Program-made: the position numbers and the translations under genes | In this document: positions 8,652-17,243 of the stretch, piece by piece | How the letters are laid out: the number at the start of each line of letters is the position of its first letter | Numbering within the stretch: position 1 is the first letter of the stretch | The notes under the pieces: generated by a model | Told to the model about the DNA's origin: nothing | The model's database searches: none | The model's input: the letters and a program-made list of their open reading frames with translations, nothing else | Source: Caballeronia sp. SBC1 | GTDB lineage: Bacteria; Pseudomonadota; Gammaproteobacteria; Burkholderiales; Burkholderiaceae | Length of the DNA: 64,000 bases | NCBI RefSeq assembly: GCF_011493005.1 | Contig: NZ_CP049157.1 | Location: 868,001 to 932,000, forward strand | Direction: 5' to 3'

Positions 8652-8673
8652 GACTGACGGCGAACTGTCAGTC
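8652..8673. repeat. Perfect inverted repeat between the dioxygenase and cupin genes
   Basis: GACTGAC and GTCAGTC, 7-bp arms with an 8-bp spacer, just after the persulfide dioxygenase stop and 41 bp before the cupin start. It could be an mRNA-processing or attenuation hairpin, or an operator for the cupin gene. Confidence 0.4.
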
Positions 8674-8713
8674 ACCTGGCGTCCTGAAGTGAAAGTCGAC
8701 GTGAGGTCGAGCC

Positions 8714-9046
8714 ATGCAACTTCAAACCGGTAACCTGTTCAGCTTCGAAGCGAAGCGCGACGACGAAGAACGGATCGACATGCTCATCACGGGGCAGCGC
8801 CTGAACGTGGAGCGGATCGTGTCGATGGGACACGCGAGTCCCGCAGGCTTCTGGTACGACGATTCGCGTGCCGAATGGGTTGCACTGCTGTCGGGCGCGG
8901 CCGTGCTCGAGTTCGAAGAGGACTCGACGCTGCACGACATGCGTCCCGGCGACTACCTGCTGATCGAGCCGCATTGCCGGCATCGCGTTGCGTGGACGCA
9001 TGCCAAAGAGCAAACCGTCTGGCTTGCGATCTACCACGACCGCTGA
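8714..9046 (+). CDS. Small single-domain cupin protein
   Basis: 110 residues forming one cupin barrel. The signature is visible in YDDSRAEWVALLSGAAVLEFE, then MRPGDYLLIEPHCRHRVAWTHA; the second cupin motif keeps its histidines while the first is degenerate, so metal binding is uncertain. Homologs occur next to redox and sulfur genes, but no reaction is established. It follows the persulfide dioxygenase by 72 bp in the same direction and is probably co-expressed. Confidence 0.8.
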   Translation: MQLQTGNLFSFEAKRDDEERIDMLITGQRLNVERIVSMGHASPAGFWYDDSRAEWVALLSGAAVLEFEEDSTLHDMRPGDYLLIEPHCRHRVAWTHAKEQTVWLAIYHDR

Positions 9047-9188
9047 ATTATGCAGACGTTCGATCGACCACTTCGCTCTGAAAGCGGTCGTCGGTTAACT
9101 CGCTGCACTCGCGACGTTGTTGTCCTGAGGTGGGAGCCAATCCAGATATCACCCGGAAATCATCCGGAAGCAGCCTCCCTCACGCGCG

Positions 9189-10562
9189 CTACGTTGGCAG
9201 GATGTTCTGGTTCACGCGGAAAAGGTTGCCGGGGTCCAGGTCTCGCTTGATCGAGGACAGCCGCGAATAGTTGTCCCGGAAGCTGGCCTTCACCCGATCC
9301 TGCCCCTCTTCCATCATGAAGTTCACGTACGCACCTCCGGCCGAGTAAGGATGCAATGCGCTCTGGTAATCGCGAGCCCAGGTACTGATCCGTTCCACGT
9401 TCGCCGGATCGGGGTCGACACCAACATACACCGCTGCCCAACGGGCATCGCGGTAACTGAACGCGGTCTCGTTGCGACCCACCCGGTGTGCGGCTCCGTC
9501 AATCGGATAGAGATGCATCGTCGAGTGCATCGTCGGCAGCCGGGCGGCGTGTTGCACGTGCAGCGCAATCGCTTCGTCAGACAGTTCGTCGATGAAATCG
9601 GCGCGCCAGTACCATTGCAGCCCCGGTGGGTAGAGGCCGTCGAATGCGCTTTGCAGCATCGGAAACGGCATCTCCTGAACGCCGTGCAGCGCGGGGGCGG
9701 TCGCCCGCACGGGCGCAAAGGCGGCCTCGGCCATCGCGGGGTCTCCAGTCCAGCACCAGACCACGGCGCACATTTTTTGCAGGTGCAGCGGCTCCGGAAA
9801 CGGCGCCACCGGCGGCACGGTCATGAACGCGAAAAAGCCGTTGAGTTCTTCCGGTGCATCGGCCATGAACGCGCGGTACCACCGCATGACTTCCGCCGCG
9901 CGCTCCATCGGCCAAAGTGTAGGACCGCCAATGACAGTCGATACCGCATGCAGCCGGAACTCGAAGGAAGTGACCACGCCGAAATTGCCGCCGCCGCCGC
10001 GCAACACCCAGAAAAGATCGGCGTTGCTGCGCTCGCTCGCGGTGACGAGGCTTCCGTCGGCGAGCACCACGTCGGCCGACAGCAGATTGTCAATCGAGAG
10101 TCCGAAGCGGCGCGTCAAATGGCCGATGCCCCCGCCGAGCGTCAGGCCGCCAACGCCGGTCGAGCTGATGATTCCGCTCGGTGCAGCGAGCCCGAACGCG
10201 TGCGTCGCATGATCGACGTCACGCCACAGACAGCCTCCTTCCGCGCGGACGGTGTGCGCCGCTGGGTCGACGCGGATGCCCCGCATCCCGGAAAGGTCGA
10301 TCACGAGGCCGTCGTCGCAGACGCCGAGACCGCCGCCGTTATGCCCGCCACCCCGCACGGCCAGCAGCAGTTGGTGCTCGCGCGCGAAGTTCACCGAGGC
10401 GATCACGTCCGCGACATCCGCGCATTGCGCGATCAGCTTCGGACGCTTCGAAATCATCGCGTTGAAAACCTTGCGGGCGTCGTCATAGCCGGCGTCGGAT
10501 GGCTGGACGAGGTTGCCGCGAAGGCTGGCACGATAGGCCATCAGGTCGTTGTCCGTGAACAT
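9189..10562 (-). CDS. FAD-linked oxidase, berberine-bridge-enzyme family
   Basis: 457 residues. FAD-binding domain 4 (residues about 40-180) includes VRGGGHNGGG, whose His is the family's covalent FAD attachment site. The second attachment Cys of bicovalent members would fall near ISSTGVGG and is absent, so this should be mono-covalent. The C-terminal BBE motif is YVNFMMEEGQDRVKASF with YSRLSSIKRDLDPGNLFRVNQN. These enzymes oxidise sugars, alcohols or aromatic metabolites with O2. The ATG chosen has GGGAGGAAA upstream; the 20 codons before it are Arg-rich and unlikely. It is divergent from the DUF4242/LuxR operon. Confidence 0.92.
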   Translation of the reverse strand: MFTDNDLMAYRASLRGNLVQPSDAGYDDARKVFNAMISKRPKLIAQCADVADVIASVNFAREHQLLLAVRGGGHNGGGLGVCDDGLVIDLSGMRGIRVDPAAHTVRAEGGCLWRDVDHATHAFGLAAPSGIISSTGVGGLTLGGGIGHLTRRFGLSIDNLLSADVVLADGSLVTASERSNADLFWVLRGGGGNFGVVTSFEFRLHAVSTVIGGPTLWPMERAAEVMRWYRAFMADAPEELNGFFAFMTVPPVAPFPEPLHLQKMCAVVWCWTGDPAMAEAAFAPVRATAPALHGVQEMPFPMLQSAFDGLYPPGLQWYWRADFIDELSDEAIALHVQHAARLPTMHSTMHLYPIDGAAHRVGRNETAFSYRDARWAAVYVGVDPDPANVERISTWARDYQSALHPYSAGGAYVNFMMEEGQDRVKASFRDNYSRLSSIKRDLDPGNLFRVNQNILPT

Positions 10563-10775
10563 GTCGATTTCCTCCCTTCTTGTATGACATTGAGAATAGG
10601 CGCGAGATCGGCGGCGGACCATCCACAGGATTGATCAAATTGGAACTCAGCGGCCGCCGGGTTCATTAGTCAGTTCTGGCTACGATGACGCAGGCATGAG
10701 CTTGACGCGCCGCGGGGGCATCACTACAACGTAAACACCGCTTGTCTCAAGCGTCCAGCCAGACCGGAGGAATCA

Positions 10776-11033
10776 ATGTCGCTATTTCTGATCGAACGCC
10801 AGTTCGCTGAGGAACTGAAGCTGGACGCCGCCGGTGCCGCCGCGCTCAAGGAAATCAATGACGTGAACGGCGTCAACTGGCTGTTCTCGTTCTTGTCGGC
10901 GGACCGACGGAAAACCTACTGCCTTTATGAGGCACCCAATGCTGATGCGATTCGCGAAGCCGCCAGGCTCGCCGGCCTGCCGGCCGACGTGGTGGTGGAA
11001 GTCAGCGAGTTGCGACCCGAGGCATTCATCTAG
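10776..11033 (+). CDS. DUF4242 (SCO4226-like) small protein
   Basis: 85 residues: MSLFLIERQF at the start, then NGVNWLFSFLSADRRKTYCLYEAPNADAIREAA split over two helices and strands, matching DUF4242, a ferredoxin-like fold whose Streptomyces member SCO4226 was described as nickel-binding. Strong GGAGG five bases before the ATG. Only 19 bp separate it from the giant LuxR-type regulator, so the two form an operon. Function in this organism is unknown; sensing or sequestering a small ligand for the regulator is an inference. Confidence 0.8.
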   Translation: MSLFLIERQFAEELKLDAAGAAALKEINDVNGVNWLFSFLSADRRKTYCLYEAPNADAIREAARLAGLPADVVVEVSELRPEAFI

Positions 11034-11052
11034 GTAATCGGAGGCGGGAAGG

Positions 11053-14000
11053 ATGCAGTGCCCCCTATGCTGCCGGGACAATCGTCCGGACGCCCGCTTT
11101 TGCGACGCCTGCGGCGCGTGCCTCACGGCGCATGCGGCTGATGAGACAGCGGGGGCGTTGGTCGTCGGCCGCGAAACCGAACTCGCCGCGCTCGCTGATT
11201 TGCTCGGACGAATGGTCAGCGGCCAAGGTGCGATCGTCGCGCTGGTCGGCGAGCCCGGCATCGGCAAGTCGCACACCGCACAGACCCTGGCCCGCCGCGC
11301 GACCGGCGTGCGTGCGCTTTGGGGGCGTTGCAATGAGGAGCCGGGCGCGCCGCCGTATTGGCCATGGTTGCAGATCATGCGCGTCTGGCTCGAACGCCAT
11401 GACGACGACGAACTGCGGGCCACGTTGGGCGCTGCGGCCGCGCCCATCGCTGAGATTCTCCCCGAGATCAGGCACCGGTTCACGAATCTGGCGCCCTTGC
11501 TGCCGACGCCCGATCCGCAGCAGCAGCGCTTCCGTCTCTTCGACGCAATGGCGGGTTTCTGGAAAGTGGCCGCCGCGACCGAACCGCTGCTGCTGATCAT
11601 CGACAACCTCCATTGGGCCGACGCGTCGTCGCTCCGGATGCTCGAGTTCTTCGCCGCCGAGATCGCGGACAGCCACATCCTGCTGCTCGCCACCTATCGC
11701 GATACCGAATTGGGCCGCCAGCATCCGCTGTCGGTCACGCTTGGTGACCTCGCCCGATACGGCCATTTCCACCGCTTTCGCCTGGCCGGACTCAATCGTC
11801 AGGACACTGCGACGCTGATCGCGCAAAGCGGCGGTGCGGGTCTCACACCGCCTCTCCTCGACGGGATCTTCAGCCAGACAGAAGGCAACCCGTTGTTCAT
11901 CGCCGAAACGACCAGCCTGCTGATTCAGGAGGGCGTGCTGGGGCGCCGCGCAGAAGAACGGGCTGCAGCGCCGCGCGCGCTTGCGTCGATCCGCATTCCC
12001 GAAGGGGTAAGGGAAGTGATCGGCCGGCGTTTGAACCGGCTGTCGCCGCAGGCAAACTGTGTGCTCGAATACGCCGCGCTGATCGGCCGGACGTTTGAAC
12101 TCCAGTTGCTGCGGCGCGTGCTGGACGAAACGCTTGCCCGAAACCTGCAAAACACGATCGAGGAAGCCCTGCATGCCCATGTACTCGAACCGGCCGAGCA
12201 GCCGGGCTGGTTCCAGTTCTCGCACGCACTGATTCGCGATACGTTGTACGACGAAATTGCGATACCCACTCGCAGCGGCCTGCATTTGCAAGTCGCGCAG
12301 GCAATTGAAGAACGATATAAGGACGACGCGGATCGCCATTTGCCCGCGCTTGCGCACCATTACACCAGCGCGCTGCCCGGCGCGGACGCTGGTCGCGCGA
12401 CCGACATCGCGCGGCGCGCCGCCGAACGCGCGACCCGGCTCCTCGCCCATGAGGAGGCGGCCCGCTATTACCGGCTCGCGCTTCAGGCGGCAGGCGCAAT
12501 GAATGCCCGCGATCCGGTGTTGACGATCAGGCTGCTCAACGCACTCGGCGAATCGCTGACAGCCACTGGCGAATATCTGCAGGCGCGCGAAGCGTTTGAA
12601 CAGGCGATGTCACTTGCCAGTGCTTCGAACGAAATCGACCAGATGACGAGAGCGGCGCTCGGCTTCGAGACCGCCACTTGGGCTCCGGGGCTTTCGGGCC
12701 AAGCGGCTGCTCGGCTGCTGCGCGAGGCGCTCGCCGCCCAGGCCAGCGGTGACAGCACCGCCAAGGCGCAGTTGCTGAGCTCGCTTGCGCGAGCGCTGAT
12801 TTTCAGCGGCGAGGATGCCCAGGCCGCGATCGTGCGCGAACAGGCCGTAGCTATGGCGCGACGCAGTGGCGACACGGGGACGCTTGTTGCGACGCTGGTC
12901 GCGACCCTATCCGCGCGCTGGCAGCCCGAGCGCAGCGCGGAGCGGTTGCGGGATATTGATGAAGCGCTTCGTCTGGCCGAAAGAGAGGGCAATATCCTGT
13001 ACGCGCTCGACGCGCAAGCGTGGCAGCTGTTCGAGTTGATGGAACTGGGTGACCTTTCGACCTGGCTTGAGCGGCTCGAGAAATTCGAGCACCGGGCGGC
13101 AGAACTGCGTCAGCCGTTCTTGCGCTACGTGGCTGCTACATCGCGCGCAACTTTTGCACTATTCGAGGGACGGTTCGACGACGCCGAACGCCTGATCGCG
13201 CAGGCATTGCAGATCGGCCGCCGCATGCCGGGGCTGGATGCGCCTGGCGTCTATGGCATGCAGATGTTCACGCTGCGATGCGAACAGGGCCGCCTGCGCG
13301 AACTGGCGCCGCTCGTGCGGGCCTTCGTGAACGCGATGCCCAAGGCGGGGATGTGGCGCCCCGGTCTGGCGCTGCTCTACGCGGAGATCGATCTGCTCGA
13401 CGAGGCGCGCAGCGAGTTCGAGGCGCTCGCGGCGGATGACTTTGCGGTTGTCCGCCATGACGGCTTACGCGCGGCGAGTCTGGCGTATCTGGCCCAGGTG
13501 TGCGCCCGGCTCGATGACAAGAAACGGGCGGATGTCCTGTATGCAATGCTGCTGCCGTACGACGGCCGCAATCTCCTCATTGGGACGACGGTTGGATGCT
13601 TCGGCGCCGCGGCTTCGCTGCTCGGCTTGCTCGCCACGACACAGCGCAAATGGCAAGACGCTCAGCGTCACTTCGAGTCTGCGTTGGCGCTGAACTTCCG
13701 GCAGGGAGCATCCCCTGCGCTCGCGCATACACGCTTGCGCTATGCCTCGATGCGGCTGGCCCGCAACGCCGATGGTGACCGCGACGGCGCGAGCGCGCTG
13801 CTGGAGGACGCACGGGCTGCGGCGGTGTGCATGGGCATGCGCACGCTGACCGAGCGAATCGACGAGTTACGACGCTCGATCGGGCCTGCGTCATCGCCGG
13901 TTTGTCCAGCGGGGTTGAGCGCGCGCGAAGCTCAGGTGCTTCGACTGGTGGCGAGCGGGCTCGGAAATCGCGAAATCGCCAAGCGGCTGTTCCTGAGCCC

Positions 14001-14103
14001 GAACACGGTCGCCAACCACATTCGGGCGATCCTGGCCAAGACCGAATCCGCCAATCGCACGGAGGCTGCAGCGTTCGCGATCCGCAACGGTTTAGCGGGA
14101 TAA
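11053..14103 (+). CDS. Giant LuxR-type regulator: zinc ribbon + AAA ATPase + helical repeats + HTH
   Basis: 1016 residues. An N-terminal zinc ribbon has Cys3, Cys6, Cys17 and Cys20. An AAA_16/STAND ATPase follows with Walker A LVGEPGIGKSHTAQ (about residue 68) and Walker B LLLIIDNLHWAD. A long region of TPR-like helices spans about residues 400-930, and the C-terminal 65 residues are a LuxR/GerE helix-turn-helix (LSAREAQVLRLVASG, then NREIAKRLFLSPNTV). This is the MalT/LAL architecture: ATP binding and an inducer gate oligomerisation on DNA. The zinc ribbon is typical of cyclase-fused ATPases and unusual before a LuxR output. Probable targets are its own operon and the divergent oxidase. Confidence 0.92.
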   Translation: MQCPLCCRDNRPDARFCDACGACLTAHAADETAGALVVGRETELAALADLLGRMVSGQGAIVALVGEPGIGKSHTAQTLARRATGVRALWGRCNEEPGAPPYWPWLQIMRVWLERHDDDELRATLGAAAAPIAEILPEIRHRFTNLAPLLPTPDPQQQRFRLFDAMAGFWKVAAATEPLLLIIDNLHWADASSLRMLEFFAAEIADSHILLLATYRDTELGRQHPLSVTLGDLARYGHFHRFRLAGLNRQDTATLIAQSGGAGLTPPLLDGIFSQTEGNPLFIAETTSLLIQEGVLGRRAEERAAAPRALASIRIPEGVREVIGRRLNRLSPQANCVLEYAALIGRTFELQLLRRVLDETLARNLQNTIEEALHAHVLEPAEQPGWFQFSHALIRDTLYDEIAIPTRSGLHLQVAQAIEERYKDDADRHLPALAHHYTSALPGADAGRATDIARRAAERATRLLAHEEAARYYRLALQAAGAMNARDPVLTIRLLNALGESLTATGEYLQAREAFEQAMSLASASNEIDQMTRAALGFETATWAPGLSGQAAARLLREALAAQASGDSTAKAQLLSSLARALIFSGEDAQAAIVREQAVAMARRSGDTGTLVATLVATLSARWQPERSAERLRDIDEALRLAEREGNILYALDAQAWQLFELMELGDLSTWLERLEKFEHRAAELRQPFLRYVAATSRATFALFEGRFDDAERLIAQALQIGRRMPGLDAPGVYGMQMFTLRCEQGRLRELAPLVRAFVNAMPKAGMWRPGLALLYAEIDLLDEARSEFEALAADDFAVVRHDGLRAASLAYLAQVCARLDDKKRADVLYAMLLPYDGRNLLIGTTVGCFGAAASLLGLLATTQRKWQDAQRHFESALALNFRQGASPALAHTRLRYASMRLARNADGDRDGASALLEDARAAAVCMGMRTLTERIDELRRSIGPASSPVCPAGLSAREAQVLRLVASGLGNREIAKRLFLSPNTVANHIRAILAKTESANRTEAAAFAIRNGLAG

Positions 14104-14310
14104 TAACGATCGGACGACCCGAGCGGCGTGCCTACGAGCACGGCCCGAACATGCCTCGCATTGGGTAGCTCGCACAGCGCTCGCTAAGGGCGACCCGAGC
14201 TACCCGAACGTACTGCGGGAGTTCCCCTTGAACGGCCTTTATCGTCTCGAACAACGGTCTGTCGGGAAACGCAGAAAGCATCCCGCTGAAAGAGCGATTC
14301 TTAACCAATC

Positions 14311-15465
14311 TCACTCCCGGAAGCGCCTGAAAAAGCGACGAATGTCGGCCGCGAGGAGTTCAGGTTCTTCCATTGCCGCGAAATGGCCGCCACGCGGCAT
14401 GTCGGTCCACTGCTCGACATTGAACACTCGTTCCAGCCATGTGCGCGGCGGATGGTTAATCTCTTTCGGGAAGTGCGCGAAGCTCACCGGCGGCAATACC
14501 CGTTGTCCGGCGGCCAAACGCATGGGCTGCAACCGGTTTTCCCAGTACATTTGAATGGATGTACCAATGCTCTGGGTGTACCAGTAGAGCGATAAATCGG
14601 TAAGCAATTCATCTTTCGAAAATCTACGCTCGATAACCCCGTCGCAATCGCTCCACGCTCGAAACTTCTCCCCGATCCACGCAGCCAGCCCGGCCGGCGA
14701 GTCGTTAAGCGACGCGGCTAACGTCTGTGGCCGCGTGCCGTGCATATGCGCATAACCGCCCTCAAGCGCAGCCCACTCACCCTTCTCTCGAAGGAAGTTT
14801 TGTTCATCGACAGTAAGCGGCGAATTCGCGGCATCGATTGCGGGTTCATACGAGCCCGGCAGAAAGTTGAGATGAATGCCATCGACTACCTGGGAGTGCC
14901 GCAAGGCGAGCGCGATCGATACCCCCGCGCCAAGGTCACCACCCTGAGCGCCAAATCGCTCGTACCCAAGACCTCGCATCAACGATGCCCACAGATCGGC
15001 CACCTGAAATGCCGAAGTGCCAGGGGCGGCAGGCGCCGGCGAAAACGCAAACCCCGGAAGTGAAGGAATCACGACGTCGAAGGCATCGTTCGGGTCCGCA
15101 CCGAATGCAGCCGGGTCGCACAAGAGATCAGCCAACGCGTGAAATTCGAAGAACGATCCCGGCCAGCCGTGCGTGATGACCAATGGATAGGGCTTGGGTC
15201 CAACACCACGCCGATGAACAAAGTGAACGCGCTGACCATTCACGTCGGCCATGAATTGAGGTTGCTGGTTCAGACCGCGTTCGGCAGCCCGCCAATCAAA
15301 GCTGTCAGCCCAATAGCTCACCAATTCGCGCAGCCATGTGGTGTCTATGCCTTGTTGCCACGGCTCAGACGGAGTCATGGGTGCCCACCGGCTGTCGCGC
15401 AAACGCCGGCGCAAATCGTCGATCTCAACATCGGACACGGAAATCTGAAATGGCTCGATATGCAT
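14311..15465 (-). CDS. Epoxide hydrolase (microsomal-type, EHN + alpha/beta hydrolase)
   Basis: 384 residues. The N-terminal EHN domain starts IEPFQISVSDVEIDDLRRRL, then FVHRRG leads into the alpha/beta hydrolase. HGWPGSFFEF is the oxyanion motif, the Asp in GAQGGDLGAG is the nucleophile, WYTQSIGTS supplies the lid tyrosine, and His in MPRGGHFAAMEEPE is the base. The family converts epoxides to vicinal diols in the cytosol, often for detoxification. The ATG chosen has GGAGG four bases upstream; the ORF extends 12 codons further without a ribosome site. A Rid-family gene lies 175 bp upstream on the same strand. Confidence 0.92.
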   Translation of the reverse strand: MHIEPFQISVSDVEIDDLRRRLRDSRWAPMTPSEPWQQGIDTTWLRELVSYWADSFDWRAAERGLNQQPQFMADVNGQRVHFVHRRGVGPKPYPLVITHGWPGSFFEFHALADLLCDPAAFGADPNDAFDVVIPSLPGFAFSPAPAAPGTSAFQVADLWASLMRGLGYERFGAQGGDLGAGVSIALALRHSQVVDGIHLNFLPGSYEPAIDAANSPLTVDEQNFLREKGEWAALEGGYAHMHGTRPQTLAASLNDSPAGLAAWIGEKFRAWSDCDGVIERRFSKDELLTDLSLYWYTQSIGTSIQMYWENRLQPMRLAAGQRVLPPVSFAHFPKEINHPPRTWLERVFNVEQWTDMPRGGHFAAMEEPELLAADIRRFFRRFRE

Positions 15466-15640
15466 GACGCCTCCGCTAGAAAAGTGCAGTCGATTCTCCA
15501 CGATCTAAGTGGCGGTGTCGAATGCCCGCAATCGGCCACATTCGGTCTAGTGATGAAGCTCCTAAGCCGATGACCCCACAGAGACATTCGAGAAGATACA
15601 ACGAGCTGCAGAACGCCGATGGTTCACCAGCATTCAAGCA

Positions 15641-16039
15641 TTACGCGTTTCGTTGTAATGCCACGCATTTGATTTCGACCAGCAAGCCAGGGTGCGCCAA
15701 CTCCGACACACCAATTGCAGTCCAGGCACACATGCCCTTCGGGAACACCCGGTTTTTAACCTCACGAAAGATCGGCATGTGGACACTCATCTGCACGTGA
15801 TACGTCGTCATGTCGACCACGTCCTCAAAAGTACAGCCGGCTGCATCGAGTAGTAGTCGCAGGTTTTCCCAGCATGCGAGGAACTGTGCCTCGGGATCGC
15901 TGATCACTTCCAGTTCGGGTGTACGACCGACCTGCCCCGCGCAAAATACCGTGGCTCCTACTTTTACAGCGGGCGCGTAACCCGCGCGTTCGACAATGGC
16001 TTGCATCCGGTCGGGAACAATAATTTCGCGGTCTGCCAT
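15641..16039 (-). CDS. Rid (YjgF/YER057c/UK114) family protein lacking the catalytic Arg
   Basis: 132 residues with the Rid trimer fold: VKVGATVFCAGQVGRTPE, CWENLRLLLDAAGCTFEDVV and GLLVEIKCVAL. Canonical RidA uses an Arg before the last strand pair (as in ARSCVEV of E. coli RidA). The equivalent stretch here reads AWTAIGVSEL with no Arg, so imine deaminase activity is doubtful and it belongs to a divergent Rid subgroup. Start is followed on the upstream side by GGAAAACC. It may be co-transcribed with the epoxide hydrolase. Confidence 0.87.
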   Translation of the reverse strand: MADREIIVPDRMQAIVERAGYAPAVKVGATVFCAGQVGRTPELEVISDPEAQFLACWENLRLLLDAAGCTFEDVVDMTTYHVQMSVHMPIFREVKNRVFPKGMCAWTAIGVSELAHPGLLVEIKCVALQRNA

Positions 16040-16250
16040 ACAGGTTTTCCTTCGTAAGATTGGCGGGAGAATGTGATTTAAAACCGATGCGACTATACGC
16101 GCGGTCTGTGTTAAAGCGCGAGGAAAGCGGCCATCCGTCGCATTTGATTGAGTGCCTCAAAGTGGGCGTATTGGGTCGACTCATCGCCACGCCGAATAAG
16201 AGCGTCATGAAGAACAGCACGCTAAATCGCACCGCCCACATTCGCATGGC

Positions 16251-16280
16251 TTGACACGTATATACTTCACGGCGTATATA
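16251..16280 (+). promoter_or_regulatory. Strong sigma-70 promoter of the ArsR gene, probably leaderless
   Basis: Consensus -35 TTGACA (16251-16256), 18-bp spacer, -10 TATATA (16275-16280). Transcription is expected about 7 bases later, which is the A of the ArsR start codon at 16287; there is no Shine-Dalgarno. This points to a leaderless mRNA. Confidence 0.7.
16257..16280. promoter_or_regulatory. Direct-repeat operator overlapping the ArsR promoter
   Basis: CGTATATA occurs twice, starting 16 bp apart; the first copy continues into the palindrome GTATATAC. The copies cover the spacer and the -10 box, exactly where an autorepressing ArsR protein would block RNA polymerase. Confidence 0.55.
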
Positions 16281-16286
16281 TAAGAA

Positions 16287-16622
16287 ATGGAATCGACATT
16301 CGCCATCATCGCCGAGCCTAGCCGCCGCGCCATCCTGAGTCTGCTCGCAACTTCCGAGCGGTCCGTGGGTGATATCGAGGAGAAGTTAAACCTCTCGCAG
16401 CCCTCGGTTTCAAAGCATCTGCGGGTGCTTCGAGAGGCCGGATTCGTGGAATCGCGCGTCGACGCGCAGCGGCGTCTTTACCGGATCAAACCGGAACCAC
16501 TGATGGAGATAGACGCCTGGCTCGCTCCATTCCGCCAATTCTGGTCGGTCCACGTCGACGCTCTGGAACGCCACCTTGATCAGATGGATCCTGTACCACG
16601 CACAAAGGGTAAAAACCGATGA
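16287..16622 (+). CDS. ArsR family transcriptional regulator
   Basis: 111 residues: winged helix starting ESTFAIIAEPSRRAILSLL, with the recognition helix NLSQPSVSKHLRVLREAGFV. It lacks the CVC metal motif of arsenic sensors and belongs to the subgroup that is always paired with an AHSA1/SRPBCC gene; the two overlap by ATGA here. Expected to repress its own operon through the repeats in its promoter. The effector is unknown. Confidence 0.92.
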   Translation: MESTFAIIAEPSRRAILSLLATSERSVGDIEEKLNLSQPSVSKHLRVLREAGFVESRVDAQRRLYRIKPEPLMEIDAWLAPFRQFWSVHVDALERHLDQMDPVPRTKGKNR

Positions 16623-17146
16623 GCAACCGCGACGAATATATGCCAGGCCCAGCCGCCGGCGCCGAAGTCCGAAAGGATGGAGAAAAGTGGACACTGATCC
16701 TCGTGCGCGAGTTGCGCCATCCGCCCGAGAAGGTGTGGAAAGCGTTGACCGATCCGGCCAGTCTGCGTGAATGGGCGCCGTTCGATGCGGACCGAAGCCT
16801 CGCGTCTGTCGGCCCCGTCAAGCTTTCGACAGTCGGAATGCCGACGCCGAACATCTCGGACACGCACGTGACACGCGCCGACGCGCCGAACCTGCTTGAG
16901 TATCGTTGGGGCGAAAATGACATGCGATGGCAACTTGAGCCGCTAGGCGACGGCACGCGTCTTACGCTCTGGCATAACATTGATCGCGGTTTCATATCGA
17001 TGGGTGCAGCCGGCTGGCACATCTGTCTCGATGTGCTCGACCGGCTCGTGGCGGACGAACCTATCGGACGTATCGTCGGCGGTGAAGCAATGAAATTCGG
17101 TTGGCCGCGCTTGAACACCGAGTATGCGAAGCAATTTGGAATCTGA
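16619..17146 (+). CDS. SRPBCC/AHSA1 domain protein
   Basis: 175 residues, START/Bet v1-like fold of the Aha1 C-terminal (AHSA1) family: LVRELRHPPEKVWKALTDPA, then REWAPFDADR, GENDMRWQLEPLGDGTRL and the long C-terminal helix. Overlaps the ArsR stop by 4 bp, so the two are translationally coupled. These proteins bind a hydrophobic ligand; the partner ArsR may respond to the same ligand. No enzymatic residues are recognisable. Confidence 0.9.
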   Translation: MSNRDEYMPGPAAGAEVRKDGEKWTLILVRELRHPPEKVWKALTDPASLREWAPFDADRSLASVGPVKLSTVGMPTPNISDTHVTRADAPNLLEYRWGENDMRWQLEPLGDGTRLTLWHNIDRGFISMGAAGWHICLDVLDRLVADEPIGRIVGGEAMKFGWPRLNTEYAKQFGI

Positions 17147-17243
17147 AGCCCGGCGCGCGCAAGGGGACGACGTTCAACTCTCCGAGCGCAGGGAAAGGCT
17201 TGCCCCGAAATCTGGAAGCGTCTGGAAGTCTTAGGAGGAAAAC

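Noticed and set aside
16111..16221. Minus-strand 36-codon stretch ending ALNQMRRMAAFLAL, which reads like the tail of a real protein
   Set aside because: Bounded by an in-frame stop upstream, too short to identify, and without a start. It might be a gene remnant, but I cannot support that.
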